18,448 nucleotides of DNA. Source: Candidatus Eiseniibacteriota bacterium. GTDB lineage: Bacteria > Joyebacterota > Joyebacteria > Joyebacterales > Joyebacteraceae. Each line of letters opens with the position of its first letter. The stretch's first letter is position 1. The stretch lies in NCBI GenBank assembly GCA_030609605.1, contig JAUWBY010000014.1, forward strand, positions 1 to 18,448, in the 5' to 3' direction. Shown one piece after another: positions 1 through 6,767 of this stretch. The translations under genes were made by a program, and so were the position numbers. Under the pieces are notes generated by a model. It worked only from the letters and a program-made list of their open reading frames with translations. It made no database searches and was not told the DNA's origin.

Positions 1-363
1 CACGAACTCGATCTGGATCCGCAGGCCCCTACCGCCGTCGGAGGAACCGTAATCCGAGCCCAAGGATACGACCTGTCTCAGGATCTCCTCATACCACGGA
101 GCGGCGAAACGGAAGTTGATGAATCCCGGTCCCGCGATCTCGATGCTTTCGACGAACGACGGCGGGAGCTCAATCGCGTCGATGAGCTGCTGAGCGATCT
201 CGCGGGGGCTCCTCTTCGCCTTCTTCGCGAGAATCAGGGCGAGATTGGTCGACGCGTCACCGTGCGAAGGATCACGCGGCGGCGACACCTCGACTGCATC
301 ATGCTCAAGCCCCAGGCGATCGAGGGCGGCCGAGAGTGCTCTGATCAGATCCTTCTGGTACAC
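1..363 (-). CDS. argS: Arginyl-tRNA synthetase, N-terminal part (runs off the window)
   Basis: The 121 visible codons encode the start of a class I arginyl-tRNA synthetase, which charges tRNA-Arg with arginine in the cytoplasm. Seen: the N-terminal additional domain with the family-typical DPSHGDASTNLAL stretch, then AGPGFINF, and near the window edge IQIEFV, which in the family leads into the S-ANPTGP signature strand just before the HIGH motif. The catalytic core and anticodon-binding domain lie outside the window. The start is placed at GTG (361-363): a TAG in the same frame lies a few codons upstream, no ATG intervenes, and a GGAG sits 7 bases before it. The gene begins 18 bases after the stop of the upstream nitroreductase, so it is probably cotranscribed. 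Identification rests on the signature strings and is firm despite truncation. Confidence 0.93.
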   Translation of the reverse strand, partial: MYQKDLIRALSAALDRLGLEHDAVEVSPPRDPSHGDASTNLALILAKKAKRSPREIAQQLIDAIELPPSFVESIEIAGPGFINFRFAAPWYEEILRQVVSLGSDYGSSDGGRGLRIQIEFV

Positions 364-381
364 GTCTACGCTCCATGCCCG

Positions 382-1182
382 CTACGCCATCGCATCGGGA
401 CCCGCATCGGAGTCCCGCACGGGGCCCCGGAGCTCAAATCCGCATCTCTCCAGCTGCTCGAACAAAACGTCGGGTGACGGAAACCATTGCCCCCACTTCC
501 TGCCCATGTGCTCTGTCCAGCTGTAGTCATCGTAGTTGAAGGTCTCCGCCCTGTCTCCCTCGAGCTTCACCATGGCCTTCGCCTTGCGGTAGTAATCCTG
601 GGCGAGATAGCCTTCGTCCATCACGCGCGCGGCATCCTCGATGTCGGCGTCGCTGAAATCGGGGTACTTGTCCTCGAAGAGGTGGAAATCCATTGGGAAC
701 CGCGGTCGGGGTGGCAGATCCTCTGCCGGGTATCCCATCGTGAGTTCGACAAGCGGAAAGACCCGCCGCGGAAGATCATAGCGCTCAATCACTTCGTCCG
801 CCCGAAACGGCGTCCCCCCCAGAAAGCAGCTGCCCATTCCCAGGCTCTCGGCGGCCATCACCATGTTTTCAGCCATGAGCGAGGCATCCTGGAAGCCGAA
901 CAGAAGCAGCGGCAGGTCGCTTGTGACCATCGGCCAGCCGCGCTTGGTCATGATCGCCTCCAGGCGATGCGCATCGATACAGATCGTGAACAGAAGAGGT
1001 GCGCCGAAGGGAACGTTCTTTGGGCCACGGCTTAGGAGCACGCTCCCCAACTGCGCGGCAAACGGTGCCTGCTGACCGGCGCGCACGACCGTCTCGACCA
1101 CGTCGTCGGAGGGCATGCGGTCTTCGTATCGCCTGAGCGACTTGCGCGCGAGCATGGCGTCGATGATTTCATTTCTGATCAT
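382..1182 (-). CDS. Nitroreductase family protein, long form
   Basis: A 266-residue protein of the FMN-dependent nitroreductase fold; the family uses NAD(P)H to reduce nitro compounds, quinones or flavins. Seen: the N-terminal RKSLRRYEDRMP (FMN phosphate-contacting R-S-x-R-x-Y type), GQQAPFAAQ, and AESLGMGSCFLGG, the usual family helix-turn. After the core there is a C-terminal extension of roughly 80 residues rich in acidic and aromatic residues, longer than in the minimal family members and reminiscent of NfsA/FRP-type proteins. The ATG has a strong GGAGGAGGAG ribosome binding site. It follows a second, shorter nitroreductase gene by 75 bases and precedes argS. The physiological substrate cannot be read from sequence, and the two adjacent family members are too different to be a recent duplication. 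Confidence 0.85.
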   Translation of the reverse strand: MIRNEIIDAMLARKSLRRYEDRMPSDDVVETVVRAGQQAPFAAQLGSVLLSRGPKNVPFGAPLLFTICIDAHRLEAIMTKRGWPMVTSDLPLLLFGFQDASLMAENMVMAAESLGMGSCFLGGTPFRADEVIERYDLPRRVFPLVELTMGYPAEDLPPRPRFPMDFHLFEDKYPDFSDADIEDAARVMDEGYLAQDYYRKAKAMVKLEGDRAETFNYDDYSWTEHMGRKWGQWFPSPDVLFEQLERCGFELRGPVRDSDAGPDAMA

Positions 1183-1257
1183 GAAGGCTCCTCCTCCCAG
1201 GGAGTTCTGCCTATCGATGAACCCGCAACAGGTGATTACCGCGCATGCGCCCGGCTG

Positions 1258-1755
1258 CTACCAGCGCTCCCTGTGCACTCGCTCCTCGTCGTACTGGGTG
1301 CGTGCTTCCTTGTGCTCGTTCGGGTGTCCGATCGCCAGGACGGCAACTGGAACGACTTCCTCAGGAATCGCCATTAGACTCCTGACGGCATTGATGCGAT
1401 CGTCGTTCGGATGACATCCCAGCCAGACGCTGCCGAGTCCCATCATCGTCGCTGCGATCAGAATGTTCTCGGTAGCAGCGAACGCATCCTGATCCCAGTA
1501 CTTCCTTGACTCCGTGGGGACGCCGCAAACGATGATGGCGAGCGTCGCCTCGTGGAGCATCTTCCAGTACGGGGCGCTGTCAGCCAGCGCATTGAGCATG
1601 GCGCGCTCAGTCACAACCACGAAATGCCAGGGTTTGAGGTTCTTCCCTGACGGTGCGGCCATCGCGGCGTCGAGCAGCATGCGGATCTGATCTCTACCAA
1701 CCGGCTTGTCCGCGTACTTCCTGATGCTTCTTCTGCCAAGAATCGGCTCGATCAT
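1258..1755 (-). CDS. Nitroreductase family protein, short form
   Basis: A 165-residue FMN-binding nitroreductase-fold protein, near the minimal length for the family. Seen: GRRSIRKYADKPV at residues 8-20, DAAMAAPSGKNLKPWHFVVV (the S-G-x-N-x-x-P-W flavin-site segment), and ENILIAATMMGLGSVWLG, the standard helix followed by an IGHPNE segment near the C-terminus. Such proteins work as homodimers with FMN at the interface and NAD(P)H as donor. The ATG is preceded by a GAAGGGGGA stretch. The gene lies 74 bases after rsfS and 75 bases before the longer nitroreductase. Its role is unknown; small clostridial-type nitroreductases are often redox housekeeping enzymes, but this is inference. Fold assignment is secure, substrate is not. 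Confidence 0.88.
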   Translation of the reverse strand: MIEPILGRRSIRKYADKPVGRDQIRMLLDAAMAAPSGKNLKPWHFVVVTERAMLNALADSAPYWKMLHEATLAIIVCGVPTESRKYWDQDAFAATENILIAATMMGLGSVWLGCHPNDDRINAVRSLMAIPEEVVPVAVLAIGHPNEHKEARTQYDEERVHRERW

Positions 1756-1829
1756 GCCTTCAGTCCCCCTTCACCCGCGTTCGCCCGGCGCCGGGTCGCA
1801 TGCTCCGGACCACACCAGCAGCCCCACCT

Positions 1830-2222
1830 CTACTCGCCGGCAGGCGCCTCAGCATCTTCGTAGGTCTCGACCGGCGCATCCCCCCAGAGACGCTCGAGCT
1901 GATAGTAGTTGCGACGTTCCTTCTCGAACACGTGGATCACGATATCAACGTAGTCGAGAAGAATCCACTGCCGTGCCTCCGCCCCCTCAGTGTGCCAGAT
2001 GCGATCGCCGTCGTCCCTCAGTCCCCTGGTTATGGCCTCCGCGATGGCGCCGACCTGAACGTCGCTGTTCCCGTGACAGATCATGAAGTAGTCGCAGCTC
2101 GTGGTCAGCCCCCTGAGATCGAGGGCGATCACGTCCTCCGCCTTCTTTGAGAGTGCCAGTTCGGCTGCTCGCTGCAGCATGTCTTTCAGCTGCTCATCTG
2201 ATATCACCTTCTTCTTCGGCAA
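1830..2222 (-). CDS. rsfS: Ribosomal silencing factor RsfS (Iojap family)
   Basis: A 130-residue RsfS/Iojap protein. The family binds uL14 on the 50S subunit and blocks subunit joining when nutrients are scarce. Seen: KKAEDVIALDLRGLTTSCDYFMICHG (residues 26-51), then a segment ending in W-I-L-L-D-Y-V-D-I-V-I-H-V-F and YYQLERLWGDA (107-117), all hallmarks of the family. The start is TTG at 2220-2222, with GGGGGAG placed 6 bases before it; it opens 3 bases after the RseC-family stop codon. In many genomes rsfS sits beside nadD; here it instead ends the Rnf-associated run and no nadD is visible. C-terminal residues 118-130 are acidic and not conserved. Confidence 0.93.
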   Translation of the reverse strand: MPKKKVISDEQLKDMLQRAAELALSKKAEDVIALDLRGLTTSCDYFMICHGNSDVQVGAIAEAITRGLRDDGDRIWHTEGAEARQWILLDYVDIVIHVFEKERRNYYQLERLWGDAPVETYEDAEAPAGE

Positions 2223-2225
2223 AGG

Positions 2226-2693
2226 CTACTCCCCCATCCCTACATCGTGCGCGGACCTGTCGCGCTCCTCCACCTCTTCCGGAGACAGGATGCGCGCAAC
2301 GGTAGCTTCATGTGTTTCCGTCTTCCTCAGTCTGAGATCATACAGTGCGACTCCGACAAACGACAGGACAAGGAAGACAACCGCCAGCACAATCGGCAGC
2401 ATCGCCTCCTCATCTCCACCAGTGATCCAGTTCCCGACCATGAACCCCATGATCGTCAGGAATACAGGCGCCAGGTAGATAATGAATGCGGCCGACACAA
2501 CCTTGCCGGCGCTGATCTCAATCTCGACCGTATTCCCTTCAACAGCACCAAGCTCGTTCTTGGCCAGCAGAAGAACTTCGGGGCCACCTTCCCCGACGAC
2601 GCAGATCCCGCAGCTCTTGCACCCACCACACATCGGCATGCTGACAACTGCCGCACCGTGTTTGACTGACACCACAACGCCTGTCTCAGTCAC
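2226..2693 (-). CDS. RseC/SoxR-reducing-system family membrane protein
   Basis: A 155-residue membrane protein of the RseC (PF04246) type. In Escherichia coli RseC works with the Rsx (Rnf) complex to keep SoxR reduced and also affects the sigma-E pathway; the biochemical role is not settled. Seen: TETGVVVSV at the N-terminus, four regularly spaced cysteines C22, C25, C28 and C31, a beta-rich segment, then two hydrophobic helices at about 67-90 and 99-118, and a charged tail. The start is GTG (2691-2693): GGAGGG lies 7 bases upstream, and the codon overlaps the end of the preceding gene by 8 bases. The same frame is open upstream to about 3014, but that part lies over the previous gene and has the arginine/serine-rich look of an out-of-frame translation. 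Location in an Rnf cluster supports the assignment. Confidence 0.82.
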   Translation of the reverse strand: MTETGVVVSVKHGAAVVSMPMCGGCKSCGICVVGEGGPEVLLLAKNELGAVEGNTVEIEISAGKVVSAAFIIYLAPVFLTIMGFMVGNWITGGDEEAMLPIVLAVVFLVLSFVGVALYDLRLRKTETHEATVARILSPEEVEERDRSAHDVGMGE

Positions 2694-3204
2694 CTGTGAA
2701 CCCTCCTCTATCAATCCGCTTGAGCGCGAAGAGTGCGACGAGTCCCGTGCCGAGGCCGGCAACCGTAGCCATGAGTATGGCGACCGGCATGAGACGGGCG
2801 GCCGGGCCGAGTCCCGTGAAGAGGATCGCGACGACGGCCAGCTGGGCCATATTGTGGAAGAGCGCGCCCACGAGGCTGACGCCGACGACTCCAAGCGGAG
2901 GGGCCGCAACTCTGAAGACGACCCACATTGCAAGCGTCGCGGCCACACCACCACCCAGCGCCATGGCAAACGACGGACCCAGAAGCGTACCGACCAGGAG
3001 AGACGAGACCCCAACCCTCAGAATGGTCAGGATCATAGCGTCACCTACACCCATGGCAATGATAGCATAGACGGTGACAATGTTCGCCAGTCCTAGCCTC
3101 ACGAACGGCAAGGGCAGCGGGAGCGTGCTCTCCAGTACGTGGAGCATCAGAGAGACCGCCAGCAGCATCCCCAGCCTTGCCACTCTGTTCGCCGGGCCCC
3201 GCAT
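2686..3204 (-). CDS. Gx transporter family / heptaprenyl diphosphate synthase component I-like membrane protein
   Basis: A 172-residue very hydrophobic protein with about five membrane segments and no large soluble domain. It resembles the family first labelled heptaprenyl diphosphate synthase component I (PF07456) and now often called Gx transporter, related in architecture to ECF transporter S components. Seen: LPLPFVRLGLANIVTVYAI near residues 30-48, LRVGVSSLLVGTLLGPSF, and LVGALFHNMAQL; the R-L-G-L-A-N and G-A-L-F-H-N motifs are the recognisable family strings. It starts directly after the stop of the NusG-II gene with no spacer and overlaps the RseC-family gene by 8 bases, so the three are translationally linked. 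The old enzymatic name should not be taken as evidence of prenyl synthesis; the substrate is unknown. Confidence 0.8.
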   Translation of the reverse strand: MRGPANRVARLGMLLAVSLMLHVLESTLPLPLPFVRLGLANIVTVYAIIAMGVGDAMILTILRVGVSSLLVGTLLGPSFAMALGGGVAATLAMWVVFRVAAPPLGVVGVSLVGALFHNMAQLAVVAILFTGLGPAARLMPVAILMATVAGLGTGLVALFALKRIDRGGFTGD

Positions 3205-3567
3205 CTATCTCGTCACCGCGTCGATGGCTGAGCGTTCCTCCCCCTCAACCGTCACCACGACTCGATTTGGAACACACACAACGCTCCTGCCGGGGGCGCT
3301 GATTCTGCCCATCCTGCTGCAGATATGATATCGGCACGGAGACGAATCTATCCTGACCCACCCCGCCTCCACAACGATGATAGTGTCTCCCTTGGGCCCC
3401 GGAACAACCAACTCAGCATCTTCCATGAGACTCATCGTCTCGCTGAACCCGCCGGCGCCCTCGATGACCGCCGAGCCGCCTCTCCCCTTCCCCCCGAGCG
3501 GAAGGACGAGCAGCATGAGCGCTGCTCCCACCATGAAGAGAAGCAGCAGTCTGTCCGCCGGCGTCAT
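3205..3567 (-). CDS. NusG domain II-containing protein
   Basis: A 120-residue protein with one N-terminal membrane helix (about residues 6-24) followed by an exported beta-rich domain of the NusG_II type (PF07009). Seen: GAGGFSETMSLMEDAELVV, GWVRIDSSPC, ICSRMGRISAPGRSVVCVPN and VVVTVEGEE. The G-x-I-S-x-P-G-x-S-V-V-C-x-P-N pattern is the family signature. The start is taken as ATG at 3565-3567, with GAGGG just upstream and directly before the hydrophobic helix; an upstream extension in frame to 3657 would overlap amrS and reads as arginine-rich non-helical sequence. Proteins of this type commonly neighbour the Gx-family gene and Rnf genes. It is not a transcription factor despite the domain name. 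Function unknown. Confidence 0.78.
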   Translation of the reverse strand: MTPADRLLLLFMVGAALMLLVLPLGGKGRGGSAVIEGAGGFSETMSLMEDAELVVPGPKGDTIIVVEAGWVRIDSSPCRYHICSRMGRISAPGRSVVCVPNRVVVTVEGEERSAIDAVTR

Positions 3568-3611
3568 TATCCCTCGTTCAATCCTGAGTCGCGCCACTCC
3601 CCGACCCTCCG

Positions 3612-4604
3612 TCAATCGCACCACACGAAGTCCGCGTCTCTGCCACAATTCGTACAAGCCCCGTCCAGGATACCGTCAGTCTCCGTGGCGTATCCCGTCC
3701 GCGAAACGAGCACGTGTCCACACTCGGGGCAATGCGTATCCGATGTCGCACTCCTGCCGGCGTTCCCGAGATATACATACCGGAGCTTCTCCCTCGCGAT
3801 CTTGTAGGCGTGCTCGAGTGTCTCGAGCGGCGTTGCCGGCAACTCCATCTTGAAGGTAGGGAAATATCGTGAGATGTGAAGCGGAATCGATGGCGAGATT
3901 CCGGCAAGGAAATCGACCATATCGCGAATCTCCTCATCCGAATCGTTGAGGCCCGGAATGATGAGATTCGTGACCTCGAGGTGTACGCGCGCTGCAGCCA
4001 GTTGGATTGTCCGCTTGGCTGCTTCCAGACCGTCGAGGTGACAGTAGCGTTTGTAGAAGTCGCTGCGCATCGACTTGAGATCAACGTTCATCGCATCGAT
4101 GACTGGAAGAAGCTCCAGGAGCGGCGGCTCGTTGATGATCCCGTTCGTAACGAGGACGTTCTTGAGTCCTCGCTCGTGCGCGAGCGCGCCCGCGTCGAGG
4201 ATGTACTCGAACCAGACCAGCGGCTCGGTGTACGTGTATGCGATGCCGAACGAACCGTTTTCGGTGGCGATGCGCACGAGTTCCTCAGGCGAGACCGTGC
4301 TCGTGACAGCGGGAGCCTGCGAGATGCTCCAGTTCTGGCAGAAGTCGCACCTCAGATTGCAGCCGTTGCAGGCTACGGAGAGCACCCGGCGTCCCGGACA
4401 GAAGTGATAGAGCGGCTTCTTCTCGACCGGGTCCATCGACATGGTCACACACTCTGCGTAGTTCTCCGCGTAGAGCGTGCCGCCGCGGTTCACCCTGCCG
4501 AGGCATACACCGTGTCCCTCATCGGAGATACGGCACCTCTGAGGACAGAGCTCGCACTCGACACGTCCGCCGTCGAGCTTCGTCCAGTGCTTCGCCTCAG
4601 TCAC
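3612..4604 (-). CDS. amrS: AmmeMemoRadiSam system radical SAM enzyme
   Basis: A 330-residue radical SAM protein of the AmrS family. Seen: an N-terminal cysteine set CELCPQRC (17-24) and GVCLGR (32-37), the SAM-cluster motif C82-x3-C86-x2-C89 within ACNGCNLRCDFCQNWSIS, the GIAYTYTEPLVW segment, TNGIINEPPL, MNVDLKS, LIIPGLNDSD and a C-terminal zinc-ribbon-like part with C292, C295, C317 and C320. Radical SAM enzymes cleave S-adenosylmethionine to start radical chemistry; the substrate of AmrS is not known to me. Usual partners AmrA and AmrB (Memo-like) are not in the window. The start is GTG (4602-4604) with GGGAG 6 bases before. It lies 53 bases after apbE. This is not the nrdD activase: NrdG proteins are much shorter and lack the N-terminal cysteine region. 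Confidence 0.92.
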   Translation of the reverse strand: MTEAKHWTKLDGGRVECELCPQRCRISDEGHGVCLGRVNRGGTLYAENYAECVTMSMDPVEKKPLYHFCPGRRVLSVACNGCNLRCDFCQNWSISQAPAVTSTVSPEELVRIATENGSFGIAYTYTEPLVWFEYILDAGALAHERGLKNVLVTNGIINEPPLLELLPVIDAMNVDLKSMRSDFYKRYCHLDGLEAAKRTIQLAAARVHLEVTNLIIPGLNDSDEEIRDMVDFLAGISPSIPLHISRYFPTFKMELPATPLETLEHAYKIAREKLRYVYLGNAGRSATSDTHCPECGHVLVSRTGYATETDGILDGACTNCGRDADFVWCD

Positions 4605-4657
4605 ACGCCGCTCCCGATGGCGGACCGGTCTCCCGGACCTTGTCTACTCGCACCGTC

Positions 4658-5701
4658 CTACTCGCTCCGTTCGAATCGCCCTTCCAGACCCGATGAGATG
4701 AGAATCTCCTCGATCTCATCGCCCTCCTCGCTCCCGGTGACGATTACTGCCTCCACACCATCGGTGCGCTCTACGAATCGCATCCCCCGCCGGGCTCCCA
4801 TCACGAACACGGCCGTGGCGAGGGCGTCCGCGTCCTCACAGCGCTTGGTGACGATGGTCACGCTCATGACGCCACGAGCCGGAAAGCCGGTCGATGGATC
4901 CAGGATGTGATGGTACCGCACGCCGTCCTTGATCATGAATCGCTGGTAGTCTCCGGAAGTAGCAACGCTTTCGTCACCCAGACTGAGCACTCCCAGAAGA
5001 CCGTCCTGGCGCGGATGTTTGAGTCCGATTCTCCAGCTCCCGCCCTCAGGCGGAAGACCCAGCATCCTCACATCTCCCCCGGCATCTATCACTGCTGCGT
5101 CGACACCGGCCGTTCTCAGCATTGCGTACGCCCTGTCGACTGCGCGCCCCTTGGCTATCCCGTCCAAGTCAATGTGAACATCAGTGGCAAGCGTGAGAGC
5201 ACCGCTCGTCGGATGAAGGCGGATTTGCTCGTAGCCGACCACCGAGAGCGCTTCACGGATCTCCGCGTCGCTCGGGAGATCGACCCCCTCATCAAACGTC
5301 CACAAGTCCACCAGCGATGCGACGGTGATGTCGAATGCCCCCCCTGTCATCAGGGAGATCGCCTGCGACCGCGATATGATGGTGGAGACATCGAGGTCTA
5401 TGTAGGTCCGCTCCTCGCTCGGACTTCGCGAGTTGATTCCTTCGACAGCACTGTCGGGACTGAATCTCGTCGCCACGGAGTCCAGATGCGCTATCGCGGC
5501 GAATGCCTCATCAATGGCGCCGCGCAGAACATCCTCGTCCGGATCGATGGCGGTGATCTGTACGATCGTCCCCATCAGCAATCTGTGTTCGGTCAGCCTT
5601 CTGGGCTCGTTCCCCTTCCTCACGGCAAAGATAACCATCAGGAGAACAATGAGAACAACCGCAGCGATCTGCCAGACTGTGCGGGTCCGGCTTGCGTTCA
5701 C
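4658..5701 (-). CDS. apbE: FAD:protein FMN transferase ApbE
   Basis: A 347-residue membrane-anchored ApbE. It transfers FMN from FAD to a threonine in target proteins, here most plausibly RnfG and RnfD. Seen: an N-terminal helix at about residues 10-27 acting as an anchor, without a lipobox cysteine; LLMGTIVQI; GAFDITVASLVDLW; DLDGIAKG (178-185); GGDVRM (208-213); HHILDPSTGFPA (264-275); and DADALATAVFVMG (290-302), the conserved metal and FAD-binding blocks in normal order. The start is GTG at 5699-5701, with a run of six G ending 4 bases upstream. An earlier in-frame GTG (5776) has no ribosome binding site and would put 25 odd residues before the anchor. The gene lies in the same run as rnfCDGEAB, which fits its role. 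Confidence 0.94.
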   Translation of the reverse strand: MNASRTRTVWQIAAVVLIVLLMVIFAVRKGNEPRRLTEHRLLMGTIVQITAIDPDEDVLRGAIDEAFAAIAHLDSVATRFSPDSAVEGINSRSPSEERTYIDLDVSTIISRSQAISLMTGGAFDITVASLVDLWTFDEGVDLPSDAEIREALSVVGYEQIRLHPTSGALTLATDVHIDLDGIAKGRAVDRAYAMLRTAGVDAAVIDAGGDVRMLGLPPEGGSWRIGLKHPRQDGLLGVLSLGDESVATSGDYQRFMIKDGVRYHHILDPSTGFPARGVMSVTIVTKRCEDADALATAVFVMGARRGMRFVERTDGVEAVIVTGSEEGDEIEEILISSGLEGRFERSE

Positions 5702-5788
5702 GATACCCCCCTGTGAATGAACCAGTGTGTTGCGGCACGCGATTCCGCCGTCGCACCTCGCGGCCACGGCCAACACAGAGACAACGGG

Positions 5789-6763
5789 CTAGCTGGTGAT
5801 GGCGACGAGCGCAGATGCGGCTATCACAGCACCCACAACGGCGTGAAGCCGTATCGCCGTCATCTGTGCTTCCAGGAGCGACTTCGGATCGTTGTAGTGC
5901 TTCCAGCAGTCGGCGACAACCGTCCGCACGAGACCGAAGGTCAGGATGGCAACCAGCGAGAGTGGTATGAGGCAGCCTGTGAAGACGGCAGCAAAGAGCG
6001 ACACGAATATCAGGATTGCCAGCGTGAGAACCCCACCACGCGCGGCCGTGCGAGGGCCTAGTATTACCACGAGCGTTCGCTTGTTCGCTCGTGAGTCGGA
6101 ATCCACATCCGGGATCTCGTTGACCCAGAGAACCAGCACGATCGCGAAGGAGATGGGAAGTGATGCCACCACGACGTGCCACGACATCGTGCCGGCCTGG
6201 ATGAAGTATGCGCCCGCGACCGGAAGAACCCCGAAACTGAGAGCAACGGCCAACTCGCCGAGTCCGTGATAGCTCAGCCGCAGAGGCGGTGCCGTGTAGC
6301 TGTACGCCGTGAGGATGCCTATGATACCAAGTCCGAAGACGAACCAGCCCGGCGTCACCAGACTCAGGTGGATGCCGATCGCAGCGCCCAATCCCAGCGC
6401 GATCAGAGAACCGCGAAGGAAGAAGCTCTCAGGAAGCAAGCCGGCCTGAATGAGGCCGCTCCCTCCGTTGAATGGACTCCGTGTCGCGCTATCGCGATCA
6501 GCTCCGCTTCTCGCGTCGAAGTAGTCATTGGCCATGTTGGCGCCCGCGTGCAGAGCAACCATTGCAGCCAGCGTCTCGACAAGAAGAATCCAGCTAAAGG
6601 AGAGACCGTTGGGCCTCAGCCAGAAGGGAAGCGTCGCTCCGATGATAACGGGGATAGCCGACGAGACGAGGAACGGCGCCCGCACTGCTCTCAGAAAAAG
6701 AGCGAACCCTCCAGGCGTCTGGTCCCCTTTCCGAAACTCCGTCTGTTCCGTCGCCTTGGCCAT
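5789..6763 (-). CDS. UbiA-family prenyltransferase, MenA-like
   Basis: A 324-residue integral membrane protein with about eight or nine hydrophobic helices. UbiA-family enzymes join a polyprenyl diphosphate to an aromatic acceptor; MenA uses 1,4-dihydroxy-2-naphthoate on the way to menaquinone. Seen: the first Asp-rich motif N76-x3-D80-x2-D83 followed by D89 in GANMANDYFDARSGAD, the SPFNGGSGLIQAG segment that is common in MenA-like proteins, TAYSYTAPPLRLSYHGLGE, and the second Asp-rich motif within NEIPDVDSDSRANKRTL. The ATG is 4 bases after the rnfB stop. No other menaquinone gene is visible, so the acceptor is uncertain and I leave the symbol blank; MenA is the first guess. Position between rnfB and apbE suggests linkage of quinone supply to the Rnf run. 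Confidence 0.85.
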   Translation of the reverse strand: MAKATEQTEFRKGDQTPGGFALFLRAVRAPFLVSSAIPVIIGATLPFWLRPNGLSFSWILLVETLAAMVALHAGANMANDYFDARSGADRDSATRSPFNGGSGLIQAGLLPESFFLRGSLIALGLGAAIGIHLSLVTPGWFVFGLGIIGILTAYSYTAPPLRLSYHGLGELAVALSFGVLPVAGAYFIQAGTMSWHVVVASLPISFAIVLVLWVNEIPDVDSDSRANKRTLVVILGPRTAARGGVLTLAILIFVSLFAAVFTGCLIPLSLVAILTFGLVRTVVADCWKHYNDPKSLLEAQMTAIRLHAVVGAVIAASALVAITS

Positions 6764-6767
6764 CTGT

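Noticed and set aside
1784..1795. CCCGGCGCCGGG, a perfect 12-bp palindrome between rsfS and the short nitroreductase gene
   Set aside because: No T run follows and the arms leave no loop; short GC palindromes are expected by chance in such DNA, so I do not call it a terminator or an operator.
2694..3014. N-terminal extension of the RseC-family frame to 3014
   Set aside because: It overlaps the Gx-family gene in another frame and its translation is Arg/Ser/Trp-rich; the GTG at 2693 with GGAGGG is a better start.
3690..3704. SRTGY in the C-terminal part of AmrS, which resembles the glycyl-radical motif missing from NrdD
   Set aside because: An R-x-G-Y pattern between two CxxC pairs is, as I know it, part of the AmrS family itself; the spacing is RTGY rather than RxxGY, so it is no evidence for a transplanted radical domain.
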